A stretch of 64,000 bases of DNA from Albifimbria verrucaria (Eukaryota; Ascomycota; Sordariomycetes; Hypocreales; Stachybotryaceae). How positions within the stretch are numbered: position 1 is the first letter of the stretch; each line of letters begins with the position of its first letter. The stretch lies in the NCBI GenBank assembly GCA_020081605.1, contig JAHREC010000018.1, positions 2,976,001-3,040,000 of the forward strand, given 5' to 3'. The position numbers and the translations under genes are program-made. Shown piece after piece: positions 1 through 11,597 of this stretch. The notes below the pieces were generated by a model that was not told the DNA's origin, ran no database searches, and saw nothing but the letters and a program-made list of their open reading frames with translations.

Positions 1-1458
1 CTCTCGTGTCACAGATGTTCCACAACAGCGACATGTCCCAAGATTATCAGATGGCGTGGATGGGACGAAGCGCGCCTTTGTCCGACTGCATGCACTGCTA
101 CACAGCAGCGCGGCATGGTGTGCAGCCAGAGGATCGGACCGTCCAAGACGCGTGTGGCTGGCGTCTGAGGCCTCTGCGGATCGCCTCCTGGCTGCACTCG
201 ATGAGCTTCGACTTACTGTGCTATAGGAAATGGGTGTATCGTGGGTTTCATGGGCGCCCCTAGAGCCGTTTCACCCACTTCTGGCAGGTCAATTTCCACA
301 GCCCCTGCTCGTCCTCCACCCACGACCCCACGCAGCTCACCGTCGCTTGCCATCGCCGAGTCCTAGTCCTCGTGACCTGGACCCCTAATAAAATGGTTCA
401 ATATGAGCCCGCCTCGACTATTGATGCGCGCTCCCCAAATGCAAAATACGAGAATGCATGTACGCCAGTAGAGTGGATTCCCTAGGCACAACACCTTACC
501 ACCTGCACAACTGCGGCATTACCTCTAGCATGTTCTGGGTTTAGCTGGAGGCTGCATAGTCCATAGGAGGTAATATAGCTTTAAGTTATTTGCCTAATTC
601 GCTCCTACAGCCCATCAGATTAAGCATCGTCTAGTCTGGCCCAGTCTTTGTTGTTTCCATAAACCGCCACGGCGTTGGGTTAGTAGGTACCTAGTGCAGT
701 CGCAGTAGTGTTCAAGTAATGGTACTTGGGAGATGCCCCGTCATGTGCGCTCCTCGTTAAGCGTGGCTTAGCTTCAACGGTCAATTCTCCGCCAAATGAC
801 TTACGGAGTACTGTCAGTCGCTTGGTAGCCACTAACTGCCAGGTACAGATTACATACTACACTACTCTGTACACTACTTGCCGTACCTTGGCTCAGACCT
901 CCAAACGAGTTCCCCGGGCTTCGTTCTTGCAACGTGCTAGTGCATCGTCCATCTTGGGTCACGACGATTCATCTTACACCCAAACTACCTACCTCTAATC
1001 ACTCTAGCTTCTCCCCAAAGGTCGTTCTAGAGGCATAATCTCGAATAGGCCTCCGGAAACATATCTGTCCCACTTGGTCCATTGCGCACACGTACAGCCT
1101 CCGGGTCTTATGCACTAGGATCAGAGCAAGGGCCATCTTACCTAGGACCTAGACTACATATTACATATTTATCCTTCGCTCAATAGTCCTACCGAGGTAG
1201 ACACACGTACGCAGGAACGCTCGCGGCAACACGATCCCCTGCATAGGTAGGTAGGTAGGTAGGTAAGATATGCACACTGCTTCTCCACCATCGCCATATG
1301 CAATCGCCTGCTCTAATCAAAAGGTAAATTGAAAGTTCAAAATAAAGCATTTTATTGACTCTAAACCATGGCCTCTCTCCAAAACAATAAACGCCTTTAC
1401 CCATGCATCTGACGGCGTTCGTTTGTACAGCAGATATCATCCCAGCCTCTTATGTCTC
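1..1458. other. Gene-free left flank with a TAGG microsatellite
   Basis: No reading frame here is longer than about 90 codons and none resembles a known protein. The stretch is the 3' flank of the leftward ERV46 gene plus unassigned DNA running to the window edge. Its only distinct structure is a short TAGG/GGTA tandem repeat at 1243-1267. A gene lying mostly outside the window on the left cannot be excluded. Confidence 0.5.
1243..1267. repeat. (TAGG)n microsatellite
   Basis: About six tandem copies of a GGTA/TAGG unit lie in the gene-free left flank. The same tetramer recurs, mostly as CCTA on the plus strand, between several genes further right. Confidence 0.8.
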
Positions 1459-2910
1459 TTAGAGATCCTTTCCACGCATCTTGTTCAGTCTCGTTGTGCC
1501 CTCAAACAGGCCACGGTCGACAGCCGCGGCGACGGTGAGAGTACCACCAACAATCGCGCACAGTCCAGCCAGGAATCCGAGGAAAGTCTTGGAGCGTTCC
1601 TCACGGTTGATGACCTTCATGGGAGAAATGTCCTGTCGTTCAAGTCAGTATATAATTCGTAGGCTCTGCGAGTGGCGGTTGGATCCCAAACTTACGTAAG
1701 AAAAGAAGACACCGGGAATACCACCCTTAGAGTGCTGGCGTTCGGCGTGGCCCTCAGCTGAATCATCTCCTCCTGCCAAGCTCCTCTTATGACTGGTGAC
1801 AGAGTACTGATGGGTCTCGACGCTGCCGTCGGTCGCGTATCCAAGATCACCCAAGTCGTTGGAGGTGTCCATGTACCTGGTGAGTCGCTTGACATTGTCC
1901 TCCCAGCCCAGAGGAAGGTAGGACGTAGGCACGATCTTGACGAAGTACATGAAGTTGTAGTTGGGGTCGGTGGTATCCTGTCTCGTGCCGTCCAGAGGGT
2001 TCAGGTGGTGGTTCGTCCAGGGCAAGGCGGCCTTGGCACCCAGCTGCTCGGTGACGCGCGGGGAAGCTGGGGTCCGAAGCGAAGGGAGTGGATGATGTGG
2101 GTGAAGTCGTGCGACTTGCCCTCGGGGACCTCCCAGTAGGTCTTGAGGTCGTGGACGTGCATGTTGCCGCTGGTGAAGCTTCGACCGGGAGCAAGGTGGA
2201 AGTTTCCAACAACCTTGTTCACACGCAGGCCACCCTCCATTCGGCAACCCTCGTCTCGCTGGGCCTCGAGCTTCTCCTTGTAGTGCTCACGTTCGCACTG
2301 CTCAATGCCTTCGCCCATACCAAAGGCCCATGAGACCTCGCCGTACGCATCCCGAACCTCGTCGCAGGTGTTGCAGCAGCCCGGCTTGGAGGCAGTCGAG
2401 GGTGAAGGGCACCACCGCAGCCACCGCAGTAGTTGGGGTCCAGGTGCTGGGCCGTCTCGTCGTGAAGGTTAACCGACTTGATGTCGATGGCGCCACCTCC
2501 GTGGTGCTGTGGCAGAAGGCGAACCTTTCTGATACCGTGCATGAGGGCGTGCTGCTGCTCGCCGGACACATCCATAACATCGAGGGTGAGCAGTTCGCAT
2601 GGAACCTTGGGGAATGTAATGTTGAGGTGAATCTCCATACGCTCGCCTATTGCGCAAAGTCAGTATGCAAGCCACCTCGCCCACCGCAGGAGGGTGACGA
2701 CTGAATTGTTCCCATACCTCTTCCCTTGTCAACAACCAGCTCCGGGTGGATGACAATGCGTCGGTAGTCGGACCATTCTCCCCACGACAGGAACAGCACC
2801 ACAATCAGGGAGATGATGGTGACAACACCACCGCTGGTGGTTCGGATACGTGCCTCATCGACCGTCTTCGTGAAGGCATCAAGCCTCGTGAATCTCGACT
2901 TGGCGGGCAT
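1459..2910 (-). CDS. ERV46: ERV46-like ER-Golgi cargo receptor, two frameshifts
   Basis: This is a COPII vesicle membrane protein of the ERV46/ERGIC3 family, which works with ERV41 to recycle cargo between ER and Golgi. Exons are 2910-2718, 2646-1696 and 1632-1459, with consensus splice sites. The first exon carries the family N-terminus (SRFTRLDAFTKTVDEARIRT) and a membrane helix (TIISLIVVLFLSW). The lumenal part has the conserved NKVVGNFH and APGRSF block, the FTHIIHSLRFG block and the PWTNHHLNPL block. A second helix (FLAGLCAIVGGTLTVAA) precedes the cytosolic tail. The middle exon changes frame twice: at a C run at 2407-2409 and at a C run at 2060-2063 (G on the plus strand). Each needs one extra base, and with them the gene is 440 codons, the usual length. 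I regard the breaks as sequence errors. The gene is divergent from the RNA15-like gene. Confidence 0.92.
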
Positions 2911-3745
2911 CGTGATGGGGCGCGGTCCTAGGGACGCTCGGGTTCGACGTCTTGTTAGTTGTGGCCAGGGCCGGCGGTGCAGGATCTACAGCTCGAATTC
3001 ACCAAAGAACTGCACAAGAACGCAAGATCAGACAAATAAACTCAAACAAAGGACGAGTATCAATTGCACCAGCAATTGGTTGGCCCACAACACAAAAGGG
3101 AGAGGAAGGACAAGGCGACGTTGCGACTGTTGGTTGCAGGAATTAAGGCCACCGTCGCAAGTCCGCGATAATGATACGCAGGAAAAGGTAAGCTGCACCC
3201 TGCCCACGCCGGAACCTGCCACTACTCCATCCGAGTAGCCAGATTTGGTAGTCCTCCCAGTAGCTCCAGGTACCGCAGAAAGCTCCACCCCAGCACCTCA
3301 CCTCTATAGGTGCAGCAGGGAGTGCTATAAGCCTGTAACTGCCAGCCATTCAGCTGCTGGGGTCTCTAGCTGCTGTACTGTACTATGTAGGCCTTTTCGG
3401 CAAATTGCCGGGCGCTTGCACCTCCAAAGCAGCCTTCCCTATTCAGGCATAGCATATCGTGCTCAATTCAAGGTACCATCAAAGAAAGTCTATGAAGCAA
3501 GCTTGGACAGCCAGGCATCACTTGAACCCGCCATTCCGTCCTCCAGCTATCTCGTACCCGTCACGGCTCACCAATTGTCCCTTCGAAGCAACTCTATTGC
3601 CTTGCTCCTCTCCAGAAACCGGTCGTCTTGGTGTTGTATATCCAACAACCAGTAGCAGCGCGCTACGATCTCATCCATCCCCGTTGCTGGGCTCGCCTCA
3701 CGAAACAAGAGAGTTGCGACAAAGCATACACATCTCTAGCCCACC
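2911..3745. promoter_or_regulatory. Divergent intergenic region ERV46 / RNA15
   Basis: This 835-bp stretch separates two divergently transcribed genes and should hold both promoters. No further gene is supported; the overlapping short frames have no recognisable products. A CT-rich stretch (about 3560-3625) lies upstream of the RNA15-like start. Confidence 0.5.
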
Positions 3746-4828
3746 ATGTCGACAAGGCCACCTTCCCGTCACGTCTTCGTGGGCAACATTCCATATGGTT
3801 CGTCTACCTACCAGCGCCGACAGCTGCAAACACCCGTTCAGCCTCATGCCTAACAACCCCTGCAGGCCTTTCCGAGGAGCAAATCACCGACATTTTCAAC
3901 GGCGCCGGCAAAGTCGAGAAGTTCCGCCTAGTCTACGACTCTGAGACAGGACGCCCAAAGGGTTTCGGCTTCGCTGATTATCCTGATACAGGTAGGTCGT
4001 CCTGCGCCGCCAGCGACTCGCAACTAACTGTGTATAGACTCGGCTGCCTCTGCTGTTCGTAATCTCAACGACTTCGAAATCATGGGTCGCAAGCTCCGTG
4101 TCGACTTCTCCAACGAGCAAAAAAGCAGCGACGATGATAACCAGGTACATATTCGCCCTCTCGTGGGCAATCGACTTAGTGGCTAATACAGTGAAGGCGT
4201 CAGCAAGTCATACCGTCCATCCTTCAAACGGGGCCGCTCCGGCCAGCTACTCCTCAGCGCCAGCATCATCTCTCCCACTACCAGCCGGCAAAGACATCCC
4301 TCCTGGATTGACTTGTGCCGACTTCATCTCCCGTACTCTCAACACCCTACCACCCACTCAACTTCTTGATGTCTTGGGCCAGATGAAGACCTTGGCGAGC
4401 ACAGATCCCCAGCGTGCAACTGAGCTCCTACAACAAGCTCCCCAGCTGTCATATGCAGTATTTCAAGCTCTCCTCCTCATGGGCCTCGTCTCCCCGGAAG
4501 CAATTCAGTCCGTGGTCGACCCCAATGCCACTGCGCCTACTCCCGCACAGCCTCCGGCCGCTGGGTACCCGGCCCCGATTCCTGGTTATCCAGTGCCTGG
4601 CGCAACCAACACCCCTCCGGTCGCGATGCCGTATGCTCCCCAGCTGCTGCTCCACCACCTCAAGCATACGCTCCCCCTCCTGCTGCTCCTGTCGCCGCAA
4701 GCCAAGACACAGATAGTCTGATGCGCGCCGTTATGGAGCTTCCTCAAGCTCACATCGACATGCTCCCAGAGGCTGATCGTCAACAAGTCATGGCACTGAG
4801 AGCTAGTTATGCTGCTCAACGGAGGTAG
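3746..4828 (+). CDS. RNA15: Cleavage stimulation factor 64 kDa subunit (CSTF2/Rna15-like)
   Basis: This is a nuclear pre-mRNA 3'-end processing factor that binds GU-rich downstream elements. Exons are 3746-3797, 3866-3991, 4038-4144 and about 4197-4828. The RRM fills residues 8-85, with RNP2 (HVFVGNIPYG) and RNP1 (GRPKGFGFADY). The hinge domain follows (SRTLNTLPPTQLLDVLGQMK), with the QAPQLSYAVFQALLLM block. A Pro/Ala linker precedes a C-terminal helical CSTF_C domain (HIDMLPEADRQQVMALRASY). The third intron is odd: the normal CAG acceptor at 4191 would give an immediate stop, so either an unusual AAG acceptor at 4196 is used or one G is missing at the donor. One C is also missing at 4638-4641, without which the C-terminal domain is lost. 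The corrected length is about 305 aa. Confidence 0.92.
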
Positions 4829-5747
4829 AGTGGGATAACCACGCTTTCCCGCGCCAAGCTTGGCAGCCTCTTGCCCGGATATTTGATCACATCCGTATTT
4901 TCACATGATACCCCTTCCGATGTTGATGCCAGAATGGAGGGCACCAACATGCGGAGATTGTCACGGATTGAAGTAACACCTGGGATTGAGGCACCCCGTA
5001 GCCTGTCTTGTTACCTTTCGGCCTGTTTGGTTACAATTCTCGTACATCCTGAGAACCTTATGCCCATCAATACGTACGAGTTAAGGTTATCCTCTAATAC
5101 AGCCATCTCTGCACTCGTAGGGAGCCGTGAGGTTCCATGCTATCTAGAGCGATAGTGCTGAGCAACAATGGGGCATCTAGTACTCAACTACTCTATCTCA
5201 ACAGATATAGCAGCTGCAAGGGATTGATAACTGATTTAGACCAAATGGAAACATTGGTTACCCCAGTTATGGAGTTGTTCAGTGGCTTACTCGCTGATGA
5301 TGCTGCAATGACTAGGCAAGAGACAATGGGTGCACAAAGTAGTTAGATAAAAGAAAATACAAACGGCCCTTTGATGAGCCAAGCTATCTTCAGATCAGTG
5401 TTCTTGGCGCCAGCTTGAAATTGCACAATTGTGGTGAAATCTTAAAACTACAGATAACCACATATTCCGAGTGTCAGACTCGAGCAATATCAACATTATG
5501 CTTCACCTCCAGTCTTGAGGCTCCTCAAATGGAATTATACTATTGCAAAGTTGAATGCATGGTATGCATGTTTCTGACATAGCTATATCGCCTTCCGTGC
5601 CTTTGGACGCCTCGCGTGTATCAATATGTCATCCAAAATCCCCTAAAGCAATCGAGAATGGACGCGCCAATACCAACTCCAATCTGATGAGCCCTTGTAC
5701 CATTTGATCGCATCCCAAAATCCACTTTTTACCGGTGCTTCCATCCC
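4829..5747. other. Convergent intergenic region
   Basis: This lies between the 3' ends of the RNA15-like gene and the magnesium transporter. It is AT-richer than the flanking genes, with only short frames that resemble nothing. It is best read as two 3' UTRs and spacer. Confidence 0.5.
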
Positions 5748-8390
5748 TCAGACAATTTTATATACCCTCTTTGCGATTAGGTAGCATGCCAGGCCAAAGG
5801 CACATAAGCAAGCAGTAATACAGATGAACCATGTGAGGTCGCCCTCGACATCCTGGCCTGGCACCCAGACGTTCATACCCCACAAGCCAGTGATTATGTT
5901 CATGGGCAGAACAATAGTACCCAGGACAGTAAGCTTGCCCAAAACATCAGCTGTCTGCTCTGATCGTTCGTTCATGCGAATATTGATCTGTGCGAGATAG
6001 TTGGCATGCGATCGAGCCAGAATCCTGCGTAACATCATGTAAGCAATTTTTCACAAGTGATTTCCAATGGGATAGGTCATACTTCTCATAGTGACCAAGG
6101 TTAGAAGTCATGGTCACAATGTGATCTTGAATATCACCAAGATATAGTCCGATCTCCGACCTCGGTGCGACTTCCCATCGCTCATTGCAGCGCTTCGCAA
6201 AGCCCTTGATAACGTCTGCCTTGTTGCCCAACAACCTATAAAGGCTCATGACCCGTTTTCGACAATCTCCAACACGACGAAGCATGTCCGCAGAAGAATC
6301 AAAAACAGTAGTGGCATCATCGGTGCCGGTTGCAGGCGACTTATCATCCTTGAGACGTTTATCCGTCAAGGACTGGAATCGTAGAATACCTTCGTCAATA
6401 TCGTCAACCTCGTCTTCGATGGTCTGTATAAGTGGCTGGAACACATCGGTGATGTCGTCGATTATTGCGTATGAGATCCAGTCAGATGAGAGAATCAAAT
6501 AGTCCTTGAGTTGGCGGATTCTTCGACGAACGTTGGCTGGGTGTGGCGTTACGGAGAAGTGGAAGCTGAGAACGCCTTCTCGGAAGACCACAACATACAT
6601 GTTCACAGGTTCCAGATAGTTCTCGCTGTTAATATCCTGGTCAAATGTTCGATAGTTGACAAAGTAGTAGTGCCGGAATAATTCGACCTTCTCTCGGGCT
6701 TCTTGCAGCATAATATCCTCTGCAGTAAGGGGATGTATGCCAAACGCCTTGGAAAGAACCTTCATCTCTGATTCCGTGGGGCACAGCACGTCAAGCCACC
6801 AGATGGGCCTCTCACCATACCGCACAGGCTTTTCTTGCGGTTCAGGTACAGCTGGCTGAGCGCTTTTATTGTTGTATTCGGGTGATTTGAGGCCGGCTGG
6901 GGTGCCTTGACCAGATCCGTTCCCTGAGCTGGTAGTTGTGCCCGTTTTGAGAGGCGTTATCGTCTCCTCTAGTCGAGCGTCTCCTAAAGATGGCTGCCGG
7001 GTGGGAGCCTTGGACTCGCCATTGGCAATACCGCCCGAATTGCTGTTTCTCGTCAAGACAGGCACGAGCTCGTCATCGGTTTCGCTCTCCTCGTCATCTG
7101 ACAGAATTCGTGGGTCTGGCATGAACAACTCTTTAAATCCACCCCTGGCTGGACAAGCTCCGAGATCGTCTGGCTGTGAATCGTGCTTTGGAAATCCTCA
7201 TTGAAATATGTGAACCTGAACGGCGCTTCCTCGTCGGTCTGGAACCAGCCCTTACGAACGGGTCGCAAGCGTCCATTGATGAGCTGCGGCTCCGTAATCT
7301 TCATCACACGACGCTCATCACTTCGCCCTTCCTTTTCCATTTGCTGCCATTCCTCCAGCGTAGCAAGATCTGGCCATCGACGTCGACGCCGGCGTGTCCT
7401 ATACTGTTGCGCTTCGGGGTCGCGTAAGTTAAAGTCCTCTTCTCCCATCTCGGACATCTCCGGACCTGGAAAGCACACATCACCGCCGACGTCTGCGGCC
7501 AACCTGCGGTTATGCTCCCCCTCTGGTCACGGAGGGTTCCTCCAGTATCCGGTCGATCATCATCCTCGTCTGCCGAGTGACCTGGGCTGAGGCCAATATC
7601 ATCGCGCATCATAACATCACCGAAACCCGCAGTCATATTGTTGGCTGCGCCAAAGTTCGGCGACCCGGGGACAGAAGGTGGGTGATTAATATCGTAACCA
7701 TCAGCTATGCTGAACCCGGTTGGCTGTCTAGTCCGCGAGGATTTGCTAGATGCTCGCCGACTCTGAGGCCTACTCCCTCTAGTATCGCGGGTGCCCCCAT
7801 ACCCGGCCAGGCCAGCTAGTGAAGGCCTGGCTCCGGTGGCGGGAGATAGAAGAGGAGCGGACTCATCCCAGGACGGGGATGGACGGTCTTCGTTATCACT
7901 GGTATTGACGAGCACCGATCGCAAACGACTTGTACTTGGGCTTGCTGTCTGCCTCTGGAATGGATTGGATGTTGCGACAGTGGATGCTCTCCGGATGCGC
8001 ATCGGCTGATGGCTCCTACGGAGGGGTTTAGGGTCAATTGCACTCCACAGTATTGTCTCGAGTGGACCTGCACTTACCTGTGATCGAGCAATGCCTCGCT
8101 GTCAATACTTGTCCCGCTCAGGTTCGCTTGTGGAAGTTTGTAGAAGGCTTCACTAGGAGTTCCCTCCAACTCGGCCGTCGCGTCATCGTCGTCAAGGACG
8201 GCGAAACTCTTTCTTCGGGGCGCTTCTTCTTGCCACCGCGATGGCCCTTGCGCTTCCGAGGTGTAGCGGGCGATCGAGTCTCTCCGGGCTTCTGCTGCTG
8301 CTGCTGCGACGATGCGGCGGGTGCGGATGTGATTGATGCTGCGGCTGGCTCCGGCACGGTGCTCAGCGGACCGAAGCGGTTGTTGGACAT
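5748..8390 (-). CDS. MNR2: CorA-family magnesium transporter (MNR2/ALR-like)
   Basis: This membrane Mg2+ transporter belongs to the fungal ALR/MNR2 branch of CorA. Exons are 8390-8078, 8015-6083 and 6024-5748. The long N-terminus is low-complexity, with a Gln run near residue 30 and a basic patch. The CorA core begins near IWWLDVLCPTESEMKVL, then DITDVFQPLIQTIEDEVDDI. The pore end has helix 1 (GKLTVLGTIVLPMNIITGLW), the diagnostic GMN triplet and helix 2 (WFICITACLCAFGLACYLIA). The very long hydrophilic N-terminus fits vacuolar MNR2 better than ALR1. Three frame changes occur, each one missing base in a run: 8217-8220, 7517-7521 and 7142-7145. With these the gene is 842 codons with no internal stop. 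Confidence 0.92.
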
Positions 8391-9447
8391 CCTACAGCGT
8401 TCAAAGGACGATGGGCCGAAGTCGGCGGGAAGGTATGGGGAGCAAAGAGCTCGAGTGAATTCGCGGAATCCTTGGAGACCAATTATGCGCCGCAGGATGT
8501 GATGGAGATAAGCTAGGGATGTTGTGTCAAGGGATTTGGCGGTTGGTGTGCAGATCCAGAAGTCTGGGTATCCATAGCAGCCTACAGGTGGGCAGGTGAT
8601 GTCAGAGGTGGATCAACATCTTCAAGGGCTTGTCATTGGCTGGAATGGTTTTGGAATGTGCTGCGAGGAGCCACAAATAGGTACTCAGGTACCTGCTTTA
8701 GCGGATAAGACGAACCGACTCAGCTTACCTTACCTTCTTTACCTTACCTTACCTTGTCTTACCTTACCTGCTAGGTGCTTATCTCGAGAAGCTCCACTAC
8801 CTACCTGGTACCTACCAAGGTATCATCTACCTTAGGCAGTCTGGAAGTCAGTCACCTTACCCTGCATCTACATGTTCGGAATTACCTTACCCTGGGCGAC
8901 CAAGCATTATACCAGGTGCATTAACCTAAGGCTTAAGAAAGCCTTGCACGTCTAGTATTTTTGTATATGTCCTCTGTTTCCCGGTCAATTCCTATTTCCA
9001 ATAATCTTGTTTGGTTTTGTTTATGTTCCTTTTGACAACTTAATGTTTTCACGCCGTATTATTGTTTTAAAACAGCCCTAAAGTGTATGCACATACCACA
9101 AGTCTTTGATGTGATCCTCCCAGGGCATGAGCCTAACACCGATCATCGACACTAGCCTTAATCCAAAATCTAGGGACACACGGGCATGACGCTTTCATGG
9201 GCATGCTAGCAGCCAGAGTTTCCGAACAGACCTGGGGGCAAGATTGCCGACTGACAGGGTGTTGTCCAAACAGATAGTCATTTTACACGCACTTAGCCAT
9301 GGGATATCCCAATATATACGATCTCATGGGGCCACACCCGGCCTCTTTCGTGTTCATGCTTATTAACTGCCTACCTGTCCCTGACATGACCAGAATGATG
9401 CACATGCTGCTTTGTACGCAAACGCCATAAAACAGAACCCGAACCAT
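8391..9447. promoter_or_regulatory. Upstream region of the Mg transporter with TACCT repeats
   Basis: This 1.06-kb spacer lies between the transporter start and the NOC4 stop. A TACCT-type pyrimidine array covers 8725-8769, and scattered CCTTA/TACCT words follow to about 8900. No gene is supported. Confidence 0.5.
8725..8769. repeat. (TACCT)n imperfect pentamer array
   Basis: Tandem TTACC/ACCTT units are interrupted by TTCTT and TTGTC. The array lies about 340 bp upstream of the magnesium transporter start codon. The same words are frequent in other intergenic regions of the window. Confidence 0.75.
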
Positions 9448-11209
9448 CTAAGCAACCTCGGCACTACGCGATGAACCCTCAAAGTCCCAGAGTTTGACCA
9501 GAAGGCTATCTGGGGTATCTGCCGGCGCCTCCTGCGGCAGGAACACCTTCTTTGGTATGTGAAACTCAACGACTGGTGCCTTCCTGATCTCCTTGCCTAT
9601 CTCGGCCTCGAGAAGCTACATACGATAGTTAGTTAGGTATGTTTAACAACGCAAACCCGAGAAGGGTATACTCACACTGGCGTAAGAATGATCGAGGAAA
9701 TCTTCAATGTTATATGACTGCTTGGTGAACTGCTCGGAAATAATCTTGGCAATGGTAGCCACGTTAGGGTGGTAGTGTGCTTGGAGTTGGACGAGCTCCC
9801 AGAGACAGCTGTCGATCGCCTTTGTCTCCATTGGATCCGTCTCGTTAGGAAGATAAGGGTCTTCGAATCCGTGCTCTTGAATATCCTTCTTCTTCTCCGG
9901 TTCCCGGACCTCCCGGTGCAACATGAACGTACACAGAGGGTGACGCTTTAGAAGGTTATATATCCAAGGAATGACAATCACGATGGCACTTGGTGGCGCG
10001 TCGAGTGCCAGGCGTGATAGGCGCTTGATGAAACTTGCCACCAGGGCGGCGGGAAGATGGGTGGATGCCAGAAAAGTATCCAGTAGGCGGAAGAAGCGCG
10101 ATCGGTGCTTGGAGTGAAGAATGTCGCGGTCAAGGAGAGAGTAGAGCTTAGCATAGAAGGAAGGGTAGTCCAGGTTTCGCTCTTGGATGAGGTAGAAAAC
10201 ACCCGACAGCGCCAGCAAAGACATGGAGCCGCCGGCGTTGTACGAATCCGTCAGGAAATCGGCCAGCAATTCTGGCTTAGTAAACCATGGGGCAATGACA
10301 GTAGACATGATGTCAAGAATCGACTTGCGTTGCTCCTTGGTGTCGACGAGGCCCATTAGTGCCAGCCACGCTTCTTGTCCTTGTTTCTTGTGTTGCGTAG
10401 CCAACAGCAGACTGTGCGACTTCTTCTTAGGGCGCGGAACGTAGAAGTCCTCGAGTTCCTCGGCGGACTCTGGAACACCATCCAAGGCCGACAGAAGATC
10501 GAAGATGGCCTCAAAATGGCCCTCTGAATCCCCGCTCTCCACAAGCTCGTCAACCCTTGTCCTACAATGTTATTAGAATAAAAAGCCTGGTATATGAGTA
10601 TTGTACCTACTTGACTGATTTGAATGTGAAGTATCGAATGTCATCATACTGCTCAAGATACTCTTCAAGGAATGCCTTGCGGACCTCCTCTTGGCCAGGA
10701 GCGGCAATGACGGCCACGATCTGCTCCAAAAACTTGCGAGGGAATGTGTAGTCATCCTTATCATAAAGGAACTCACCCTCTGCCTTGAGAGCCCTCATGC
10801 ATAGAGTTAGCGCGGTGACACCGACATCCTCATCCTTCAGCAGCAGCAAAAGCTCAGACTTGTACTGGAAGAAATGATCCTTGAGCCAGCTCACAACCAC
10901 TCTCTCCTTGTCAGATAAGTCCTTCTTGGGAACGAGGGACCCTTGAGCCAGCAGCCGGACAAAGACACGGCACAGCGCAACCGCTGCGAGCAGGGATTCC
11001 TCGTTGCCACTGTCGAATTGTCGCATCATTGTGAGAAGCACTGTGATATCGTTGTAGTTCTTCTTGGACTCCAGGATTCCTTGCTCCATGAGAAGAATTT
11101 TGGCGTTGGGGTCCTCCTCTTCGCCAGTAGACCGTCGGCGTTTCACTGATTTCTCTCCATTGGAAAGCCTTTTGCGCTTTGCGCCCTCACCTGCCGTAGC
11201 CGTCGGCAT
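9448..11209 (-). CDS. NOC4: NOC4-like nucleolar complex protein
   Basis: This is a nucleolar factor of the NOC complex (NOC4 with NOP14) that matures and exports the 40S pre-ribosome. Exons are 11209-10611, 10561-9676 and 9615-9448, totalling 550 aa, the family length, with no frameshift. The start is the ATG after a basic-free leader; a longer open frame upstream has only a GTG start. A Lys/Arg-rich nuclear targeting stretch (residues 10-32) precedes alpha-helical repeats. The C-terminal half is the CBF/Mak21 domain, visible as FLTDSYNAGGSMSLLALSGV, NLDYPSFYAKLYSLLD and SRFFRLLDTFLASTHLP. The gene is divergent from ATP4. It is one of only three genes in the window that read through without an indel. 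Confidence 0.93.
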
Positions 11210-11597
11210 GGTTGAGAAATTAATTATCGTCCTGGAACAGATATGGTTTTCTTCTTGGAGCCGAAATTCCGAGGGAAAAAGGAGCACCTGAAAAATGAAA
11301 TATCTTGTGTTGAAAAAGGCTTTTTACACCATGAAGAAAGTGAAGTTCTGAATTTCTGATAACGGCAATCATGAAATCTTTCCAGGGACCTTGAATTTTC
11401 GACCAATCAATTCTAACCAGGCGCCAAGCCTAGTCGGCGTCGAGCGGAAAAGCTTCGGCTGACCTCCAGAGTCAGCCAGATTCCGAGGCCACGTGACACG
11501 AGCTTTCACCGGAGCTAGCGCGATAAAACCTCAAACCTCATTCTCGGCTCCTAGAGCAACGACAAGCTGTTGATACCCCATCCGAATCCATCACACA
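11210..11597. promoter_or_regulatory. Bidirectional promoter NOC4 / ATP4
   Basis: This 388-bp region separates the start codons of two divergent genes. It contains CACGTGAC at 11490-11497, an E-box that matches the known CBF1/CPF1 site (RTCACRTG on the other strand), about 100 bp upstream of the ATP4 start. No other element is claimed. Confidence 0.6.
11490..11497. promoter_or_regulatory. E-box CACGTGAC (CBF1-type)
   Basis: The palindromic CACGTG core is flanked by AC, matching GTCACGTG on the opposite strand. In yeasts this site binds the bHLH factor Cbf1 and is common before respiratory and sulfur genes. Its position upstream of ATP4 is what makes it worth noting; binding is not shown. Confidence 0.4.
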
